This document shows positions 42,430-54,465 of a stretch of 64,000 nt of DNA, piece by piece. Below the pieces are notes generated by a model. That model was given only the letters and a program-made list of their open reading frames with translations, was not told where the DNA came from and searched no databases. Source of the DNA: Pyrenochaeta sp. MPI-SDFR-AT-0127. Its lineage: Eukaryota > Ascomycota > Dothideomycetes > Pleosporales > Cucurbitariaceae. The translations under genes and the position numbers were made by a program. The DNA lies in contig JAGTJM010000016.1 of NCBI GenBank assembly GCA_020747015.1, positions 620,001-684,000 of the forward strand, written 5' to 3'. The stretch's first letter is position 1; each line of letters begins with the position of its first letter.

Positions 42430-44964
42430 ATGGCGCATCGCGACACGGCACCATACGCAGCGCAGGATCCAAAAGAGATCGCAGCGCTAGTCCACTCGCT
42501 CGAGGGCCACAAGGGCAAAAAGGGTCAGGGCGGCTTTTCGGTCAAGAAACACACGTTCACATTGCCCAATGGCCGGACAGTCGACTCGTGGAAGATGAAC
42601 GACTGGGACTACAAGAAGGCAAACCTGCCCACCTACGCCCGGGGGCTTTTCACATACGAGACCCTGGATGGCAACCTCGAGATTGCCGTGAGGGGGTACG
42701 ACAAGTTCTTCAACCACGGCGAGATCAGGAAGACGGAGTGGAAGAATGTGGAGCAGAATACTCGCGGGCCATATGAGCTGAGCGTCAAGGAGAATGGCTG
42801 CATCATCTTCATATCCGGCCTGGACGATGGCACTCTGCTAGTCTGCAGCAAGCACTCGACGGGTGCTCGAGGCGATGTGGAGCTTAGCCATGCCTGCGCT
42901 GGTGAGAAGTGGGCCGAGAGGCACATTGCGACGGTTGGCAAGACCAAGGAGGATCTAGCGCGCACCTTGCATTCAATGAACGCAACCCTCGTGGCCGAGC
43001 TATGTGACGACGACTTTGAGGAGCATGTGCTGGCATATACCCCCGAGCAGGCCGGCCTGTACGTTCACGGTCTGAATCTAAACCTCCCAGACTTCGCAAC
43101 CTACCCTGGACACCTGGTGGACAAATTTGCAGACGCATGGGGCATGAAGAAGGTCACATACGTCATGGAGAACGATATAACAAAGGTCAAGGCCTTCTTG
43201 GACAAGGTGGCTGAGACGGGCAATTACGAGGGGCGTGATACCGAGGGCTTCGTAATCCGCTGTCAGGCACGTGAGAGTGAAGACGGCCCCTACATGGATT
43301 GGTTCTTCAAGTACAAGTTCGAGGAGCCCTATCTCATGTACCGTCAATGGCGGGAGTGCACAAAGGCTCTGATTGGGGGTAAACCCCCACGATACAAGAA
43401 GCACGAAGCCATTACCAAGGAGTACCTTGACTTTGCCCGGAGAAAGTTTGTTCAGAACCCTGGACTCGCAAAGGCATATAACCTGAATCATGGTATCATT
43501 AAGCTGCGTGACGAGTTCTTAGAATCCCGTGGAACGACTGGCGCAGACATTATTCGCCAGGAGCTGGAGAACGGGGCGGTTGAGAGTAAGAACGCTGATC
43601 GGAACATTGTTCTAGTTCCTATTGCAACAATTGGATGCGGAAAGACGACCCTGGCACTTGCGTTGGTCAAGCTATTCGGATGGGGACACTACCAAAATGA
43701 CAATGTCAAGGCAAAGAAAGGTAGGGGCCAGATTTTTGCCGACACAATATCCTCGCTACTCGTCACAAACCCGGTTGTTATTGCAGACAGAAACAACCAT
43801 CAAAAGCGTGAGCGAGACCAGATCATCACCGACATTTCCAGGAGTGTTCCTGATGCTCGCTTCGTTGCTTTGCACTACGTTCATGACCGATCAAATTATG
43901 ACAACATTCGTAATGCAACACGGAAGCGGGTTCTTGATCGTGGGGACAACCACCAGACCATTCAGGCTGGCTCAAAGGGCTCTAGCGAGATCATAGAGAT
44001 AATGGAAGGCTTCATGCATCGCTTCCAACCCATCGATCCTTCCGAGGTTCCCGATGAACTGTTCGACCTCGTCATTAACATCGATCCCACTGTCGACTCA
44101 CGCGTCAATCTCGAAGTCATCATCGGAAAAATGTTTGAAACATATCCCGCACTATTCAGGGGAAAGGATATGCCCACGGACACGGACATGGATGCTGCAA
44201 TTGAATGGGCTATGAACGACTATAAACCGGATTTCAAGATGGATCTGTCCCGTGGCGGTAACGGCAACAAAGGCACGCCAAACTACAATAGCAATCAAAT
44301 CTTGCAGAACATGCAACGAAGCGAGGCTCAGAATGGCCGGAAACAGTCTCAGCAAGAGCCCAAGCCTAAAAAGGCGCCTCGTATGGAGTACTTCTCAATT
44401 CGCCTCAATACCACGCGTGTTAGCTCGATTCTCGATGCACTATTCAACGATAAGGACGCTACTACTGCGCGCTTTTATAAGCAACTGAAGCAGACAAGGC
44501 GCATTCAGAATGAGTTTCACGTCACTATTATGCATCGTGCGTCTGCTCCGCAGAACCAAGTATACTGGGACAAGCTTACGAAGCTACATAAACTCTCACA
44601 GAAGCTCCATTCGAACACAGGATCCTGGGAGCCTGAGCTTGGCAAATGCAATGTCCAACTGGAGCGTTTGATTTGGGACGATCGTATCATGTGCTTCGTC
44701 GTGCGTCTAAATGGTTCGACTACTCTACAAATCGAAAGCGAGGTGGGCACCACAACGGAAGAGCTCATGTTCGAAACCGTGAATCCTGTTGCGCATGTAA
44801 CGATCGGTACGGCCAGTCAGCAAATCAAGCCCATGGAGAGCAATGCATTGCTACAACGCTGGTTGAACGAAGGATCGGGCGGCGAGACTGGAATTGGGGA
44901 GCTTAGTGTCAAGGGTAACGTGGTCCTTGATGGTAGTGTGCGAGGTGTTTTAGGAAGGTTGTAA
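42430..44964 (+). CDS. TRL1: tRNA ligase (ligase, kinase and cyclic phosphodiesterase)
   Basis: Intronless, 844 residues (yeast Trl1 about 827). The N-terminal adenylyltransferase domain has the nucleotidyl-acceptor Lys120 in 'VKENG' and later 'EGFVIR' and 'FKYKFEEPYLMYRQWRE'. The central polynucleotide kinase has the P-loop 'IGCGKTT' (402-407) and 'ADRNNHQKRERDQI'. The C-terminal 2H phosphodiesterase shows both HxT motifs: His697-Thr699 ('HVTIMHR') and His789-Thr791 ('HVTIGTA'). The enzyme heals and seals tRNA halves after intron removal and joins HAC1-type mRNA in the unfolded protein response. The chosen ATG has a strong context (ACCATGG) and matches family starts; the upstream in-frame ATG at 42247 would add 61 mostly basic residues. 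Confidence 0.93.
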   Translation: MAHRDTAPYAAQDPKEIAALVHSLEGHKGKKGQGGFSVKKHTFTLPNGRTVDSWKMNDWDYKKANLPTYARGLFTYETLDGNLEIAVRGYDKFFNHGEIRKTEWKNVEQNTRGPYELSVKENGCIIFISGLDDGTLLVCSKHSTGARGDVELSHACAGEKWAERHIATVGKTKEDLARTLHSMNATLVAELCDDDFEEHVLAYTPEQAGLYVHGLNLNLPDFATYPGHLVDKFADAWGMKKVTYVMENDITKVKAFLDKVAETGNYEGRDTEGFVIRCQARESEDGPYMDWFFKYKFEEPYLMYRQWRECTKALIGGKPPRYKKHEAITKEYLDFARRKFVQNPGLAKAYNLNHGIIKLRDEFLESRGTTGADIIRQELENGAVESKNADRNIVLVPIATIGCGKTTLALALVKLFGWGHYQNDNVKAKKGRGQIFADTISSLLVTNPVVIADRNNHQKRERDQIITDISRSVPDARFVALHYVHDRSNYDNIRNATRKRVLDRGDNHQTIQAGSKGSSEIIEIMEGFMHRFQPIDPSEVPDELFDLVINIDPTVDSRVNLEVIIGKMFETYPALFRGKDMPTDTDMDAAIEWAMNDYKPDFKMDLSRGGNGNKGTPNYNSNQILQNMQRSEAQNGRKQSQQEPKPKKAPRMEYFSIRLNTTRVSSILDALFNDKDATTARFYKQLKQTRRIQNEFHVTIMHRASAPQNQVYWDKLTKLHKLSQKLHSNTGSWEPELGKCNVQLERLIWDDRIMCFVVRLNGSTTLQIESEVGTTTEELMFETVNPVAHVTIGTASQQIKPMESNALLQRWLNEGSGGETGIGELSVKGNVVLDGSVRGVLGRL

Positions 44965-45718
44965 GCGTCACCATCTTCATCGTCAACTTCCCAAACAAAA
45001 TCGCCAGAGTGGAAGAGTGTGTCCTGTGATTTCTTTATGTTCGCGCATTGCAGACCAGTTCGGATCTGACTCGCATCAATGAAAACGGTGAATACGAGAT
45101 TTGCATTTGCGGCGTTTAGCGCATGGAGTATGTTCACGATTGATGCCTTTGGAAATATTCCAAAAGTAGTCATGATACACCTTGGCATGTCTTTGGAGGA
45201 GAGCGCCTCCCCTGGAAGTACATCTTATTCGGCTCCATAAATGAAGTATACATCAAAATACGGTCCTGTGTCCAGAGATGAATTGTTGTGATATCCTCCT
45301 TCCCTGCCTACTCTGCCATGGAGTTCAAGCTAGTGTGTATCCTTTGGCACTTCGCTTTGTCAAGTATTGTATGACTTATCTGAACCCATGACCATTCAAT
45401 CTCTCAGACGTCCTCCGAACCACCCTTTTTCTTTTAGCTAAATCTCGAGAACACATAGCACTCCGCTCTAGCCTTTCGGAACATTACGAATCTTCAAGCA
45501 CTTTTTAAGCTTGCTGGACATGGTCAATACGAGGACAGATGGACAAGGAGATGGAGGACAGGCTACAGGAGGCATTCAGTTAGGTCAGGGGTATAATTAC
45601 GCCGGACATGGCAGAGACGATGATGCAAGAGGATAGAAGCCATTTTCAGTCTTGAGCATTGTCTGCTTGTAGTCGTGGTACATTAAAAACATTGACATAC
45701 ATGCACTAGCTAACCGGT
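44965..45718. other. Convergent intergenic region tRNA ligase / SDR
   Basis: Both flanking genes end here, so it should hold two 3' UTRs and polyadenylation signals. No gene recognised. Confidence 0.5.
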
Positions 45719-46835
45719 TTAATATGTAGCAGGAAATACGCCTATCCGCCCACCATCTGTTATTTGGGTTGTTCCATTGATATAGGCACCTCCCTTTCCA
45801 GTCAGGAACAGCGTCACGCCTGCAATGTCATTTGCGGAACCCATTCGTCCCTGAGGGACTTGGGAAGTGCCGTATCTAGGAGGAATACCATTGGTCATGT
45901 CACTTGGGTATGGGCCTGGACAGACGATGTTGCTTCGGATCCCCCACTCAGACAGAAATGAACTCATCATCTTGCCCAGGTGCGCTGCTGCGGCTTTGCT
46001 CGCATTGTAGGCAAGCCCAGCCGAAACCCAACGCATGAATGAAGCTACACTGGCGACGGTGATGATGTGGGCCATGCGGTCGTCATCTGGATCTGCATCT
46101 ATGGCCTCAAGCTTCGACTTGTCGTGTGCACGAGGATTGCCGTCGCCTGTAACTTTGCCTGGTGCCCATCCGCGGCGTGTGTTCGCTGCTTCAAGTAATG
46201 GTAAGAAGGTAGCAGACACACCGATAACAGCCTGCGTGTTTATAGCCATGGTGCTTGTCCAACCATCCCACTCTGTGACCATGGCGTCGCGCAATTGCTC
46301 GATAGATTCGGCCTGGTAGATTGGCCGACCACTTTTGGGTCCAAGGACGCCGGCATTGTTGATCAAGACATCTACATATCCCGTCTCTTTTGTAATCTGA
46401 GCGACAGCCGCTCTGACAGACTCGAGGTCAGTGACATCGGCGGATATGGGAGTGAGGACGGAAGTTGCCGCTTTGGGCGCTGCAGGGGAGGACTCGAGCG
46501 TCCTGATGGCTTCTTGGAGGACATTCAGGCGGCGGCCAATGATGTAGATCTTCGCAGCGCCATTCTGTTGTGAAGAAAACTAGTCAGAGTAGTCCTTTCT
46601 TGAGATTTGTATATCAAGCCCTTACCTGATATAGCGCCGAGGCAATTGCGAGGCCAATGCCTGTGAATGTGAGTGTAGGTCAGTAGGTGTGACGCGTCGA
46701 GGATGAATCCTGGCGGGGCATGGAGGGGTAGCTCTGGAGCTGGACAAACGTACCACTACCACCTCCGGTGATGACAATGACAAGTCCTTTGGCGGAGAAG
46801 AGAGCTGCAGGGTTCAGAGGCGCTTGGACGTCCAT
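45719..46835 (-). CDS. Short-chain dehydrogenase/reductase
   Basis: Three exons: 46835-46754, 46660-46626, 46564-45719; 320 residues. A classical SDR Rossmann fold: cofactor motif 'TGGGSGIG' (about 23-30, split by the first intron), 'DVTDLESV', 'NNAGVLG' (about 109-115), catalytic Ser in 'TVASVAS', 'YNASK' (Tyr and Lys of YxxxK), and 'CPGPYPSDMTNGI'. Ends 'INGTTQITDGGR', typical of the family. Uses NAD(P)H on an unknown carbonyl or alcohol. No signal peptide or membrane segment; likely cytosolic. An insert near 170-190 ('KVTGDGNPRAHDKSKLEA') makes it longer than the usual 250-residue classical SDR. Its neighbours are housekeeping genes that give no clue to substrate. Confidence 0.88.
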
Positions 46836-47091
46836 TGTGATTGATTACGATAAATGTGATGAGGAGACTTTGGGATCTGAGACGCTTTGTAGGCGATTTG
46901 CCGTGACTAATCGAGTGTCGACATCGGTGCTTTACTAGGCCGAAGTTTGCACGGGCAAGGTGCGTCACAGGCGGAAACATGGCCGCGGAAAGACTTCCCG
47001 AAAGTGAGATGGAGAAGGACTTGAATCGTACATATCGAATACGAAGGGCGCCATGCGAGGCGTGCGACTGTATAGACGCCGTGGTAATGAC

Positions 47092-48166
47092 TCAACTGAT
47101 GCCTCCAACAATTTTCAGTCCCTGGTTGTCCGCCGAGTAGGCCAAGATATATCGACACGGATGCCATGCGACCTGGGCTGCGGGTGTTGGAACATCTATG
47201 GTATGCACAATGTCGCCTGTCTCGACGTGCGCAATCCGTATCTTCTTCTCCTCCTTTTCGTCTGAGCCCGCGGTGATGTAGCTCCCGTCAAAAGAGAAGT
47301 CCACGGTCTTTACCAGCCCTGGTGTGAGCTCTAGGGTGCGCACGCATATCCATTCTTGCGTGTCCCACAACGAGACCAGGGCGTCGCCGCCCCCAGCAGC
47401 TAGAAACTCGCCGCTCGGCGACATGGAAATGGCATAGCAGGCTGAAGTATGGGCATTCAGCGTCAGGGCCGTGTCGAAGGAAGGGTACTGCAGGATCTTG
47501 ACGCAGCCATCGCCACCCGTCATGAAGAGGTGATTGCCCGACCAGTCGAAGACGCATTGGTTGGTCTGCAAGGGCTGGCGGTGCTCAGAGAGGACACGGC
47601 TGGCCGCTCGATCAATTGACACCAAGACATTGTCCTGTGGTGTAGGTTAGCACGCTGCGGCAGAGCAGGGACTGAGGAACTTGGGGGGTGGGGGCTGGTG
47701 GGCAGGCGGGCTGACCAACCTTTCTCCCGGCCACGATTTCTGTGCCATCTGGTGTCCACGCCAGCGTAAAGGGCTGTTCGCCCACTTTGACCTCGCCCAC
47801 GCTGGCTTTGGAGCGTATGTCCCAAAACCTCACCATGCCGTCGGTACTGCAGCTCGCCAGCTCATTTTCGTTGATGGGATGGAACGACACACGTTCGAGC
47901 GAAGTGAGGGCTGTGGCGCCCGGCGTGCGCAGCTCTGTCGAATTCTTGACATTGGTCTTCTCCGGGTTCCAGATGCGCAGTGTTCGGTCTGCGGCGCCCG
48001 TGGCGATGAAGGTGCCCGTCGCATTCCACGATATGGTGCGGATGTAGTGCGACGACGACACAGCACCAGGGCGAACAGTGTCGAGGTAGACGGACGTCTT
48101 GAGCTTGGAAAAGGCAGGCGAAAAGAGCGGCTTTGCCAGGGGGCGGGCGCGAGTGGGCGGCGCCAT
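47092..48166 (-). CDS. TEX1: THO complex WD40 subunit (TEX1/THOC3)
   Basis: Two exons, 48166-47720 and 47634-47092, give 329 residues. WD40 repeats cover most of the length: 'IRTISWNATGTFIATGAADRTLRIWN', 'RVSFHPINENELASCSTDGMVRFWD', 'FTLAWTPDGTEIVAG', 'CVFDWSGNHLFMTGGDGCVKI', 'CYAISMSPSGEFLAAGGGDALVSLWD', 'TVDFSFDGSYITAGSDEK', and a last blade ending 'AAQVAWHPCRYILAYS'. The order and the compact size match THOC3/Tex1. THO/TREX couples transcription to mRNA packaging and nuclear export. The frame is open upstream of the chosen Met to 48523, but that part lacks WD features. The 3' end lies 256 bp from the SDR start, in the same orientation. Confidence 0.82.
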
Positions 48167-48449
48167 GGAGCTTCGCAGGTGAGTTATCTTTTTGGGTCGC
48201 GCGAGAGGAATTGGAGCTTGCGCTGCTCTGTCTCGCGTGCTGCAAAAGGGCCGTGCAGCAGCGGTCCTGGCATGCTGGCAGCCACTTGCAACACATCCAG
48301 CCATGTGAGTAACATGCTCAATGTACACAGATACACAGATGTATACATGGGTAGATGTCATGCACCCTATCGTCGAAATGTAACTTCGTCTCGCTTCCCA
48401 CCTGGACCACGGCCGTGTTCCGTCCGCCTTCCCCTCTGACATATCAAGT

Positions 48450-48810
48450 CTACTGTTGCTTGCTCTCAGCACCCTCCTTCTGCATCCCCTCACACCCCAC
48501 AAGGCCCCCTGCCTTCTCTTCAACGCTGCCGAAGCCCTTGCTCGTATCTCGCTTCTCCGATGCAGACTTCATCGCATCCACGGCCTGCTCCTTGTCTTGC
48601 ACGCCCGATGCCTTCCACGCCTGATTGCCCGTCACATTACCAACGGCTTCCTACAGCAAAGTAAGCAAACAACCCCAGGACCCGGACGCGGTAAGACGGA
48701 AGAATTGAAGATGTTCAAAGATGCTCAAAGATGCTCACCTCAGCAGCGCCCTTGACGTATTGAGCATGACCGGCGACCAGGCCCGCTGGAGTTTGGTTGT
48801 TGGTAGACAT
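48450..48810 (-). CDS. CsbD-like stress protein
   Basis: Two exons, 48810-48739 and 48650-48450, encode 90 residues. Hydrophilic, Ala/Gly/Lys/Glu-rich, with 'GLVAGHAQYVKGAAEEAVGNVTGNQAWKASG' (positions about 10-40; CsbD-like helix repeat) and 'KEQAVDAMKSASEKR'. Such small CsbD-like proteins are induced by general stress in bacteria and are widespread in filamentous fungi, where some are annotated 'mismatched base pair and cruciform DNA recognition protein'. No catalytic site; biochemical role unknown. Confidence 0.78.
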
Positions 48811-49495
48811 TGTGTTTCGTGTAGCGGTGACTTTGCTTTTGCTAATAAATGATACTGCTTCAGATGATGTTTCAGATGTAGAACAGCAACTCGCAAATCG
48901 AAGTGCTTTATGGTATACATATTACGTGACGTCACCAACAAGACATCACACGAGACGGTGCTACACCTGAACAGCTACCAACCTCAAGATTTTGTACTTG
49001 GCCCTCCACAACTACTAGCTATCCTGCCATGCTCTATCAAAGGTCGGACACAGAATTGGAACTCTTCGCCAAGTCCCCCCTCTAGATGACTTTCAAACTG
49101 CTGTATTGACATGTGGGGATGTACAACAGCCGGCACGTGGTCTGGAAGAGATATGTTTTCAGAAAAAGAAAGGACTGTGGTCAAGTTTCGTATATGTCAG
49201 CAAAATCTCTTGAGGACTAGAAAAGAAAGGCTGAAAGGTACCAGTTCTTGGTACACGATGAACCTCGGCAATAATCCGGGATTGACTTGTACCTTACAAA
49301 TCAGCTTAATCGCGTGCTATAACAATCAAATCTTTAAACTCCTCTTTTAATGCCCCCAGGTGACTCTTAAGCACTCAAGAGCATTTGCCAGTTTCCCAGA
49401 TTGCACGATTGGACGGCGTTTTCGTTGGAGGGCACTACAACAACGCAAGCGACTAGGACGAAAACACACTCATTTCCCAAAGACAGGAAGCAGCC
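48811..49495. other. Divergent promoter region CsbD-like / old yellow enzyme
   Basis: About 685 bp between two divergent starts, somewhat AT-rich. One isolated TCGGA is present near 49044. No gene seen. Confidence 0.5.
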
Positions 49496-50905
49496 ATGGC
49501 ACCTCAAGATTTCAATCGCGGAGCCCCAGGTCTGGAATACTTCACCCCTGCCCACCTCACGTCTCCAGGCACTCCGGTACTGTCAACCAAATCCAACAAT
49601 GCTACACCGACCTTGTTTACTCCCCTTACCATTCGCGGTACTACCCTCCGCAACCGCATCCTCGTCGCCCCAATGTGTCAATACAGCACCGGCTCCCATG
49701 GCCCTGCAACTGGCGCATTGACAGATTACCACATCGCCACACTCGGTCACTACGCCCTGAAAGGCGCAGGTCTTGTCATGGTAGAGGCAACAGGCGTCCA
49801 AGCCAACGGCCGTATTTCTCCAAACTGTCCCGGGCTTTGGTCCGATGCTCAGATCCCAGCATTAAGGAGGGTCAGTGATTTTATCAAGAGCCAGGGGAGT
49901 TTGAGTGCGGTTCAGCTTGCGCATGCAGGGAGAAAGGCGAGTACATGTGCGCCGTGGATTGCAGGAGAGCAGCGGACGCAGGGAGGGAAGAGAAAAGTAA
50001 GTGTAAAAGCTGGAGAAGACGTCGGTGGCTGGCCTGAAAATGTTGTCAGCGCCATGGGCGGCGAGAAGTGGACGTGGGATGAAAAGAAGCTGGACGACGA
50101 AAGCGGTGGGTACTGGGCTCCACGGGCCTTGAGTGAGGAAGAGGTTGGCGCTTTGGTGCAGGATTGGGCAAGTGCGGCACAGAGAGCTGTCAAGGCAGGC
50201 GTTGATGTGATTGAAATCCATGGTGCGCATGGATATCTCATCAACCAGTTTCTGAGCCCAATCACGAACCAGCGGACTGATAAGTATGGTGGCTCCTTCG
50301 AGAACAGAACGCGACTTTTGATCGAGATCATCGAAGCGATTCGAAAAGTCATCCCCAAGACAATGCCGCTGTACCTTCGCATTAGCTCAACAGAGTGGAT
50401 GGAAGAGACCGACCTGGGCAAGAAGCATGGTAGCTGGGATGTAGAAAGTTCCATTCGCCTCGCAAAGTTGCTCCCTGCTTTGGGTGTTGATCTACTAGAC
50501 GTAAGCAGTGGAGGAAATCACCCAGCACAGAAGATCAACATGTTCGACACAAAAGACTATCAGATCCGTATTGCATCCCGCATTCGCACTGAGCTCAAGA
50601 AGGAGAATTTGAGCCTATTCATCGGAGCTGTAGGATTGATCACCGAGGCGGAGCAAGCCAGAGATATTGTCGAGGAAGGCGGCGCTGCCATCCCTAAGAA
50701 TGGTGACGTAGAAATTGCAAAAGAAGCGCAGGCCGCAGTTACTATCACCCAAGCAAAAGATGGCCAAGAGCCCCTGGCAGATGTGATTCTGGTTGCACGG
50801 CAGTTCATGCGTGAGCCAGAGTGGGTATTGAGGGTCGCTTGGCAATTGGGTGTCGACGTTGCATGGCCAAACCAGTTCTTGAGAGTCAGGTTTCCCAAAC
50901 TGTGA
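49496..50905 (+). CDS. Class III old yellow enzyme (NADH:flavin oxidoreductase, YqjM/NamA-like)
   Basis: Intronless, 469 residues. An FMN-binding TIM barrel opens at 'LFTPLTIRGTTLRNRILVAP', followed by 'MCQYS' whose Cys tunes the flavin in class III enzymes, 'VQLAHAGRKAS', 'HGAHGYLINQFLSP', 'TDKYGGSFENRTRL' and 'DVSSGGNHP'. These are YqjM/NamA-type rather than yeast Oye1-type signatures. The enzyme reduces activated C=C bonds with NAD(P)H, consistent with detoxification of electrophiles. 'GAVGLITEAEQARDI' and 'ILVARQFMREPEW' complete the phosphate-binding end. Compared with bacterial relatives it has about 40 extra N-terminal residues and an insert near residues 380-420. No secretion signal. 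Confidence 0.92.
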   Translation: MAPQDFNRGAPGLEYFTPAHLTSPGTPVLSTKSNNATPTLFTPLTIRGTTLRNRILVAPMCQYSTGSHGPATGALTDYHIATLGHYALKGAGLVMVEATGVQANGRISPNCPGLWSDAQIPALRRVSDFIKSQGSLSAVQLAHAGRKASTCAPWIAGEQRTQGGKRKVSVKAGEDVGGWPENVVSAMGGEKWTWDEKKLDDESGGYWAPRALSEEEVGALVQDWASAAQRAVKAGVDVIEIHGAHGYLINQFLSPITNQRTDKYGGSFENRTRLLIEIIEAIRKVIPKTMPLYLRISSTEWMEETDLGKKHGSWDVESSIRLAKLLPALGVDLLDVSSGGNHPAQKINMFDTKDYQIRIASRIRTELKKENLSLFIGAVGLITEAEQARDIVEEGGAAIPKNGDVEIAKEAQAAVTITQAKDGQEPLADVILVARQFMREPEWVLRVAWQLGVDVAWPNQFLRVRFPKL

Positions 50906-51299
50906 GGAATCTGTTTTAACGATCAGATAGTTTGGTTTTTTTTGGCTGAGCCATGGGGTCAGATGATAGTGGGGGTTAGCATAGAAAGCATATATATGTC
51001 AGATATAGAGTTATAGACAAATTTCTTAGGGATAAGTAGATAAATCACCAGGGACCTGAGATCGTTATATGCCTAGGATAATGCTCATTTAGGATTCTAA
51101 ATCGTTCTGGAGATCGATGTATATAAATCAGTATCTGCGTGAGCACCCCAAAGTCAAGATTCAGACACAGGAAAGCACGAATATGCGTTCACTGTAGCGT
51201 ATAACGAGCTAGTCATCGATCATGTTATAACTGATCCAATCCTGGTCTTACTCAGCTAAATTGTAATCTATTATTTTGCTTCTCTCTCTACCTCAGACA
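50906..51299. other. Convergent 3' region OYE / TRM8
   Basis: AT-rich DNA between two converging genes, with T-rich and TATATA-like stretches expected of 3' UTRs. No gene seen. Confidence 0.5.
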
Positions 51300-52324
<1,025 letters not shown>

Positions 52325-52720
52325 GGTGAGTATCTTGAAGCTGAGGATCACAGATTTGCAAAAGAAGACTTGTGAAGTTGCAGGCGAGGCGCGAGTGGAT
52401 TGGTTGGGCATCACGAAGCGAGCGAGAAGAGGCGGAGTAAGCTTTTCCGCTAGCTCAAGCATCCGTGTGTCACCCACGCAGTGGTGGATGGCATAGTTCG
52501 TGAATGCGATCCACAAATTGCACAAGGCCAGCATGACGCAACATAGACATATCAAGCATCTAAATGTCTCAGAATAGTTCTAGATACCCCAGCACAGCCT
52601 ATGGTCTTTGTCGCACGCTGCATAAAAGACCGTGGGAGCGAAGTAGTTACAGGAAGTAAAGCCCCAGAAAATTGCGCCCAAATGCTAATCCTAATCGTAT
52701 GCCATTTCATGTAATCGTCA
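52325..52720. other. Intergenic region TRM8 upstream / GID4 downstream
   Basis: About 400 bp in which the TRM8 promoter and the GID4 3' UTR must overlap; both genes read leftward. No other feature seen. Confidence 0.5.
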
Positions 52721-53881
52721 TCATCGGAATTCAACTGCGCCTTGACACCCATGGTCTTCAACATGTTCGAGTTGCAATTTCTGGAACCTACTGAGCGGTT
52801 AGCATGAGTCCCCAACACACAGAAGCAGTACACTTACTTCTCACTCTTTGCATGGAAGTAGATACCCTCGATACTGCCCGAGACTTGGTTGAAGCATATA
52901 TAGTAGAAGCCCTCGAAGCTCGCGCCACTAATTGTGCGTACCCGATGGTCTGGCACGAGAAAGTATTCTTTCCAGCGCATAAACAGATGCTCCTTCTGCA
53001 TCCAATCCTTTGTGACAAGGTCCGGCCGTGAAGAGTACTTCGAAAGAGGTTTGTACGCTGGGAAGCGGGCCCAGTGTTGGCGGTCGACCTTTTCATTTGA
53101 GCCCCACTCAGGATGCTGTGTGATAAATGTGTGTTTGCTTCCGATGATCTCGCTCTCAAAGTAGGTAGTGAGGCTTGGGTGGTCTTCGGTCAGTCCTGTT
53201 GGGCGTGTCAGTCCACCTTTCACAGTAAGCCATGAGGCCACTCATGTGCACCTTTGATGCGCAAATATCCACACATGAACGACTCGCGCATGTCGACATG
53301 TTTTATTTCGACCTCGACTTCGTACTGCTGGCGATCCGAGGTCTGGCTGCCCTTGAAGCGGCTACCGGGCCGAAGGAGAGAGGAGGATGTGTTGGGGAGA
53401 AACTGCAACGACGTTAGCGAATGAGTGCACGCGGTACATGTCGTGGTCTGGACTCGGGAAGACAGACGCGGTGGACAGGAAATGGCGATGACAGGTGATT
53501 GGCGAATAGCGAGATGGGCAGCGGCGCACTGGGAGAAAGCGGCGAAGCCTGGGATGTGCGCTGCTCCTCGGCCCCATCGTCTGTCGCAGTCATGGGCGTA
53601 GGAATGTCTCTGCTCGGGGCTTCGATGTCTGCGCTCGACGACTTTGCGTGTGCTTCTGCAGGCGTCTGGGCGTGCACAGGAGACTCTTGCGGCGGCGGTG
53701 TGGGCTGTTGCATGGGGGCATGGGGCGCAGACTCGACATTGGCAGCGGTTGGTGTTCTGCTCTGCGCGCCATTCACTAGGTGTGCAGTCATATTGCGCGC
53801 CTCTTCTGGTGGGCAAGTCGTGCGGCCGGCGATGCTCTCGTGCTCCACTGGCGAGACCATGGCATCATCGGGCGTCGGCAT
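52721..53881 (-). CDS. GID4: GID4/VID24 substrate receptor of the GID/CTLH ubiquitin ligase
   Basis: Four exons: 53881-about 53468, 53402-53252, 53195-52838, 52787-52721; about 329 residues. The first 135 or so residues are Pro/Ser/Thr-rich and probably disordered. The Vid24 beta-barrel follows: 'LRPGSRFKGSQTSDRQ', 'VEIKHVDMRESFMCGYLRIKGLT', 'LTTYFESEIIG', 'HPEWGSNEKVDRQHWARFPAY', 'FMRWKEYFLVPDHRVRTISGASFEGFYY' (split over the barrel) and 'IEGIYFHAKSEKFQKLQL'. GID4 recognises N-terminal proline degrons on gluconeogenic enzymes and brings them to the GID E3 ligase. The exon 1 donor is uncertain; GTCTGT (53467) and GTCCAC (53476) both keep phase. Confidence 0.9.
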
Positions 53882-54465
53882 GGTCCGTGGAGCGAGGGAG
53901 GGGGGATCACTGGCGAAGAGGGAATTGTTTACACATGGGATGAAACGAAGATGGGAAGGCGATTATACAACAAGATGCGCAGGGGTCAAACGGCGTGTGT
54001 GGTGGGCATGATGACTTGGGATGGGTTCCGCCCTGTCTGGACGGCGAGTGGGTCTGAGGGCCGGCCTGCAGTTCGCGGGGAAAGGAAGCACGCTAGCCTC
54101 ACGTGGCATGACAAGACCAGGTCCCGAATATTTTTGTCTTGTGTGAAGCAAACTCAAGATTAAGAGGAGTGCCCTGCCCTTTGATTTCTCTACATGCCGC
54201 GACGCCTTCTGTACTACGCGTATTGTCAATTCACAACGAATGCTGGATCCCCTGAGGTGAACTGCCTTGACTTTTTTGATCCGCCGCTCCGTGAATGCAT
54301 TGACGGATCCTGCAATAAAGTGACATTCGGAAGCAAGACCTTGACACAGACTCCTGGCGCCATAATCCGCCGCTTGGTCTAATTCGTGATGCGGTTGTGA
54401 TCCAGTCGTGTTGAAATGTCGCTAACAAAAGCAATTGTGCCAATAACCCCTTGGTGGCGAACACC
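53882..54465. other. Intergenic region GID4 upstream / Mago nashi downstream
   Basis: About 580 bp. Open frames on the plus strand near 53882-54163 are antisense shadows of GID4 extended outward. No gene recognised. Confidence 0.5.
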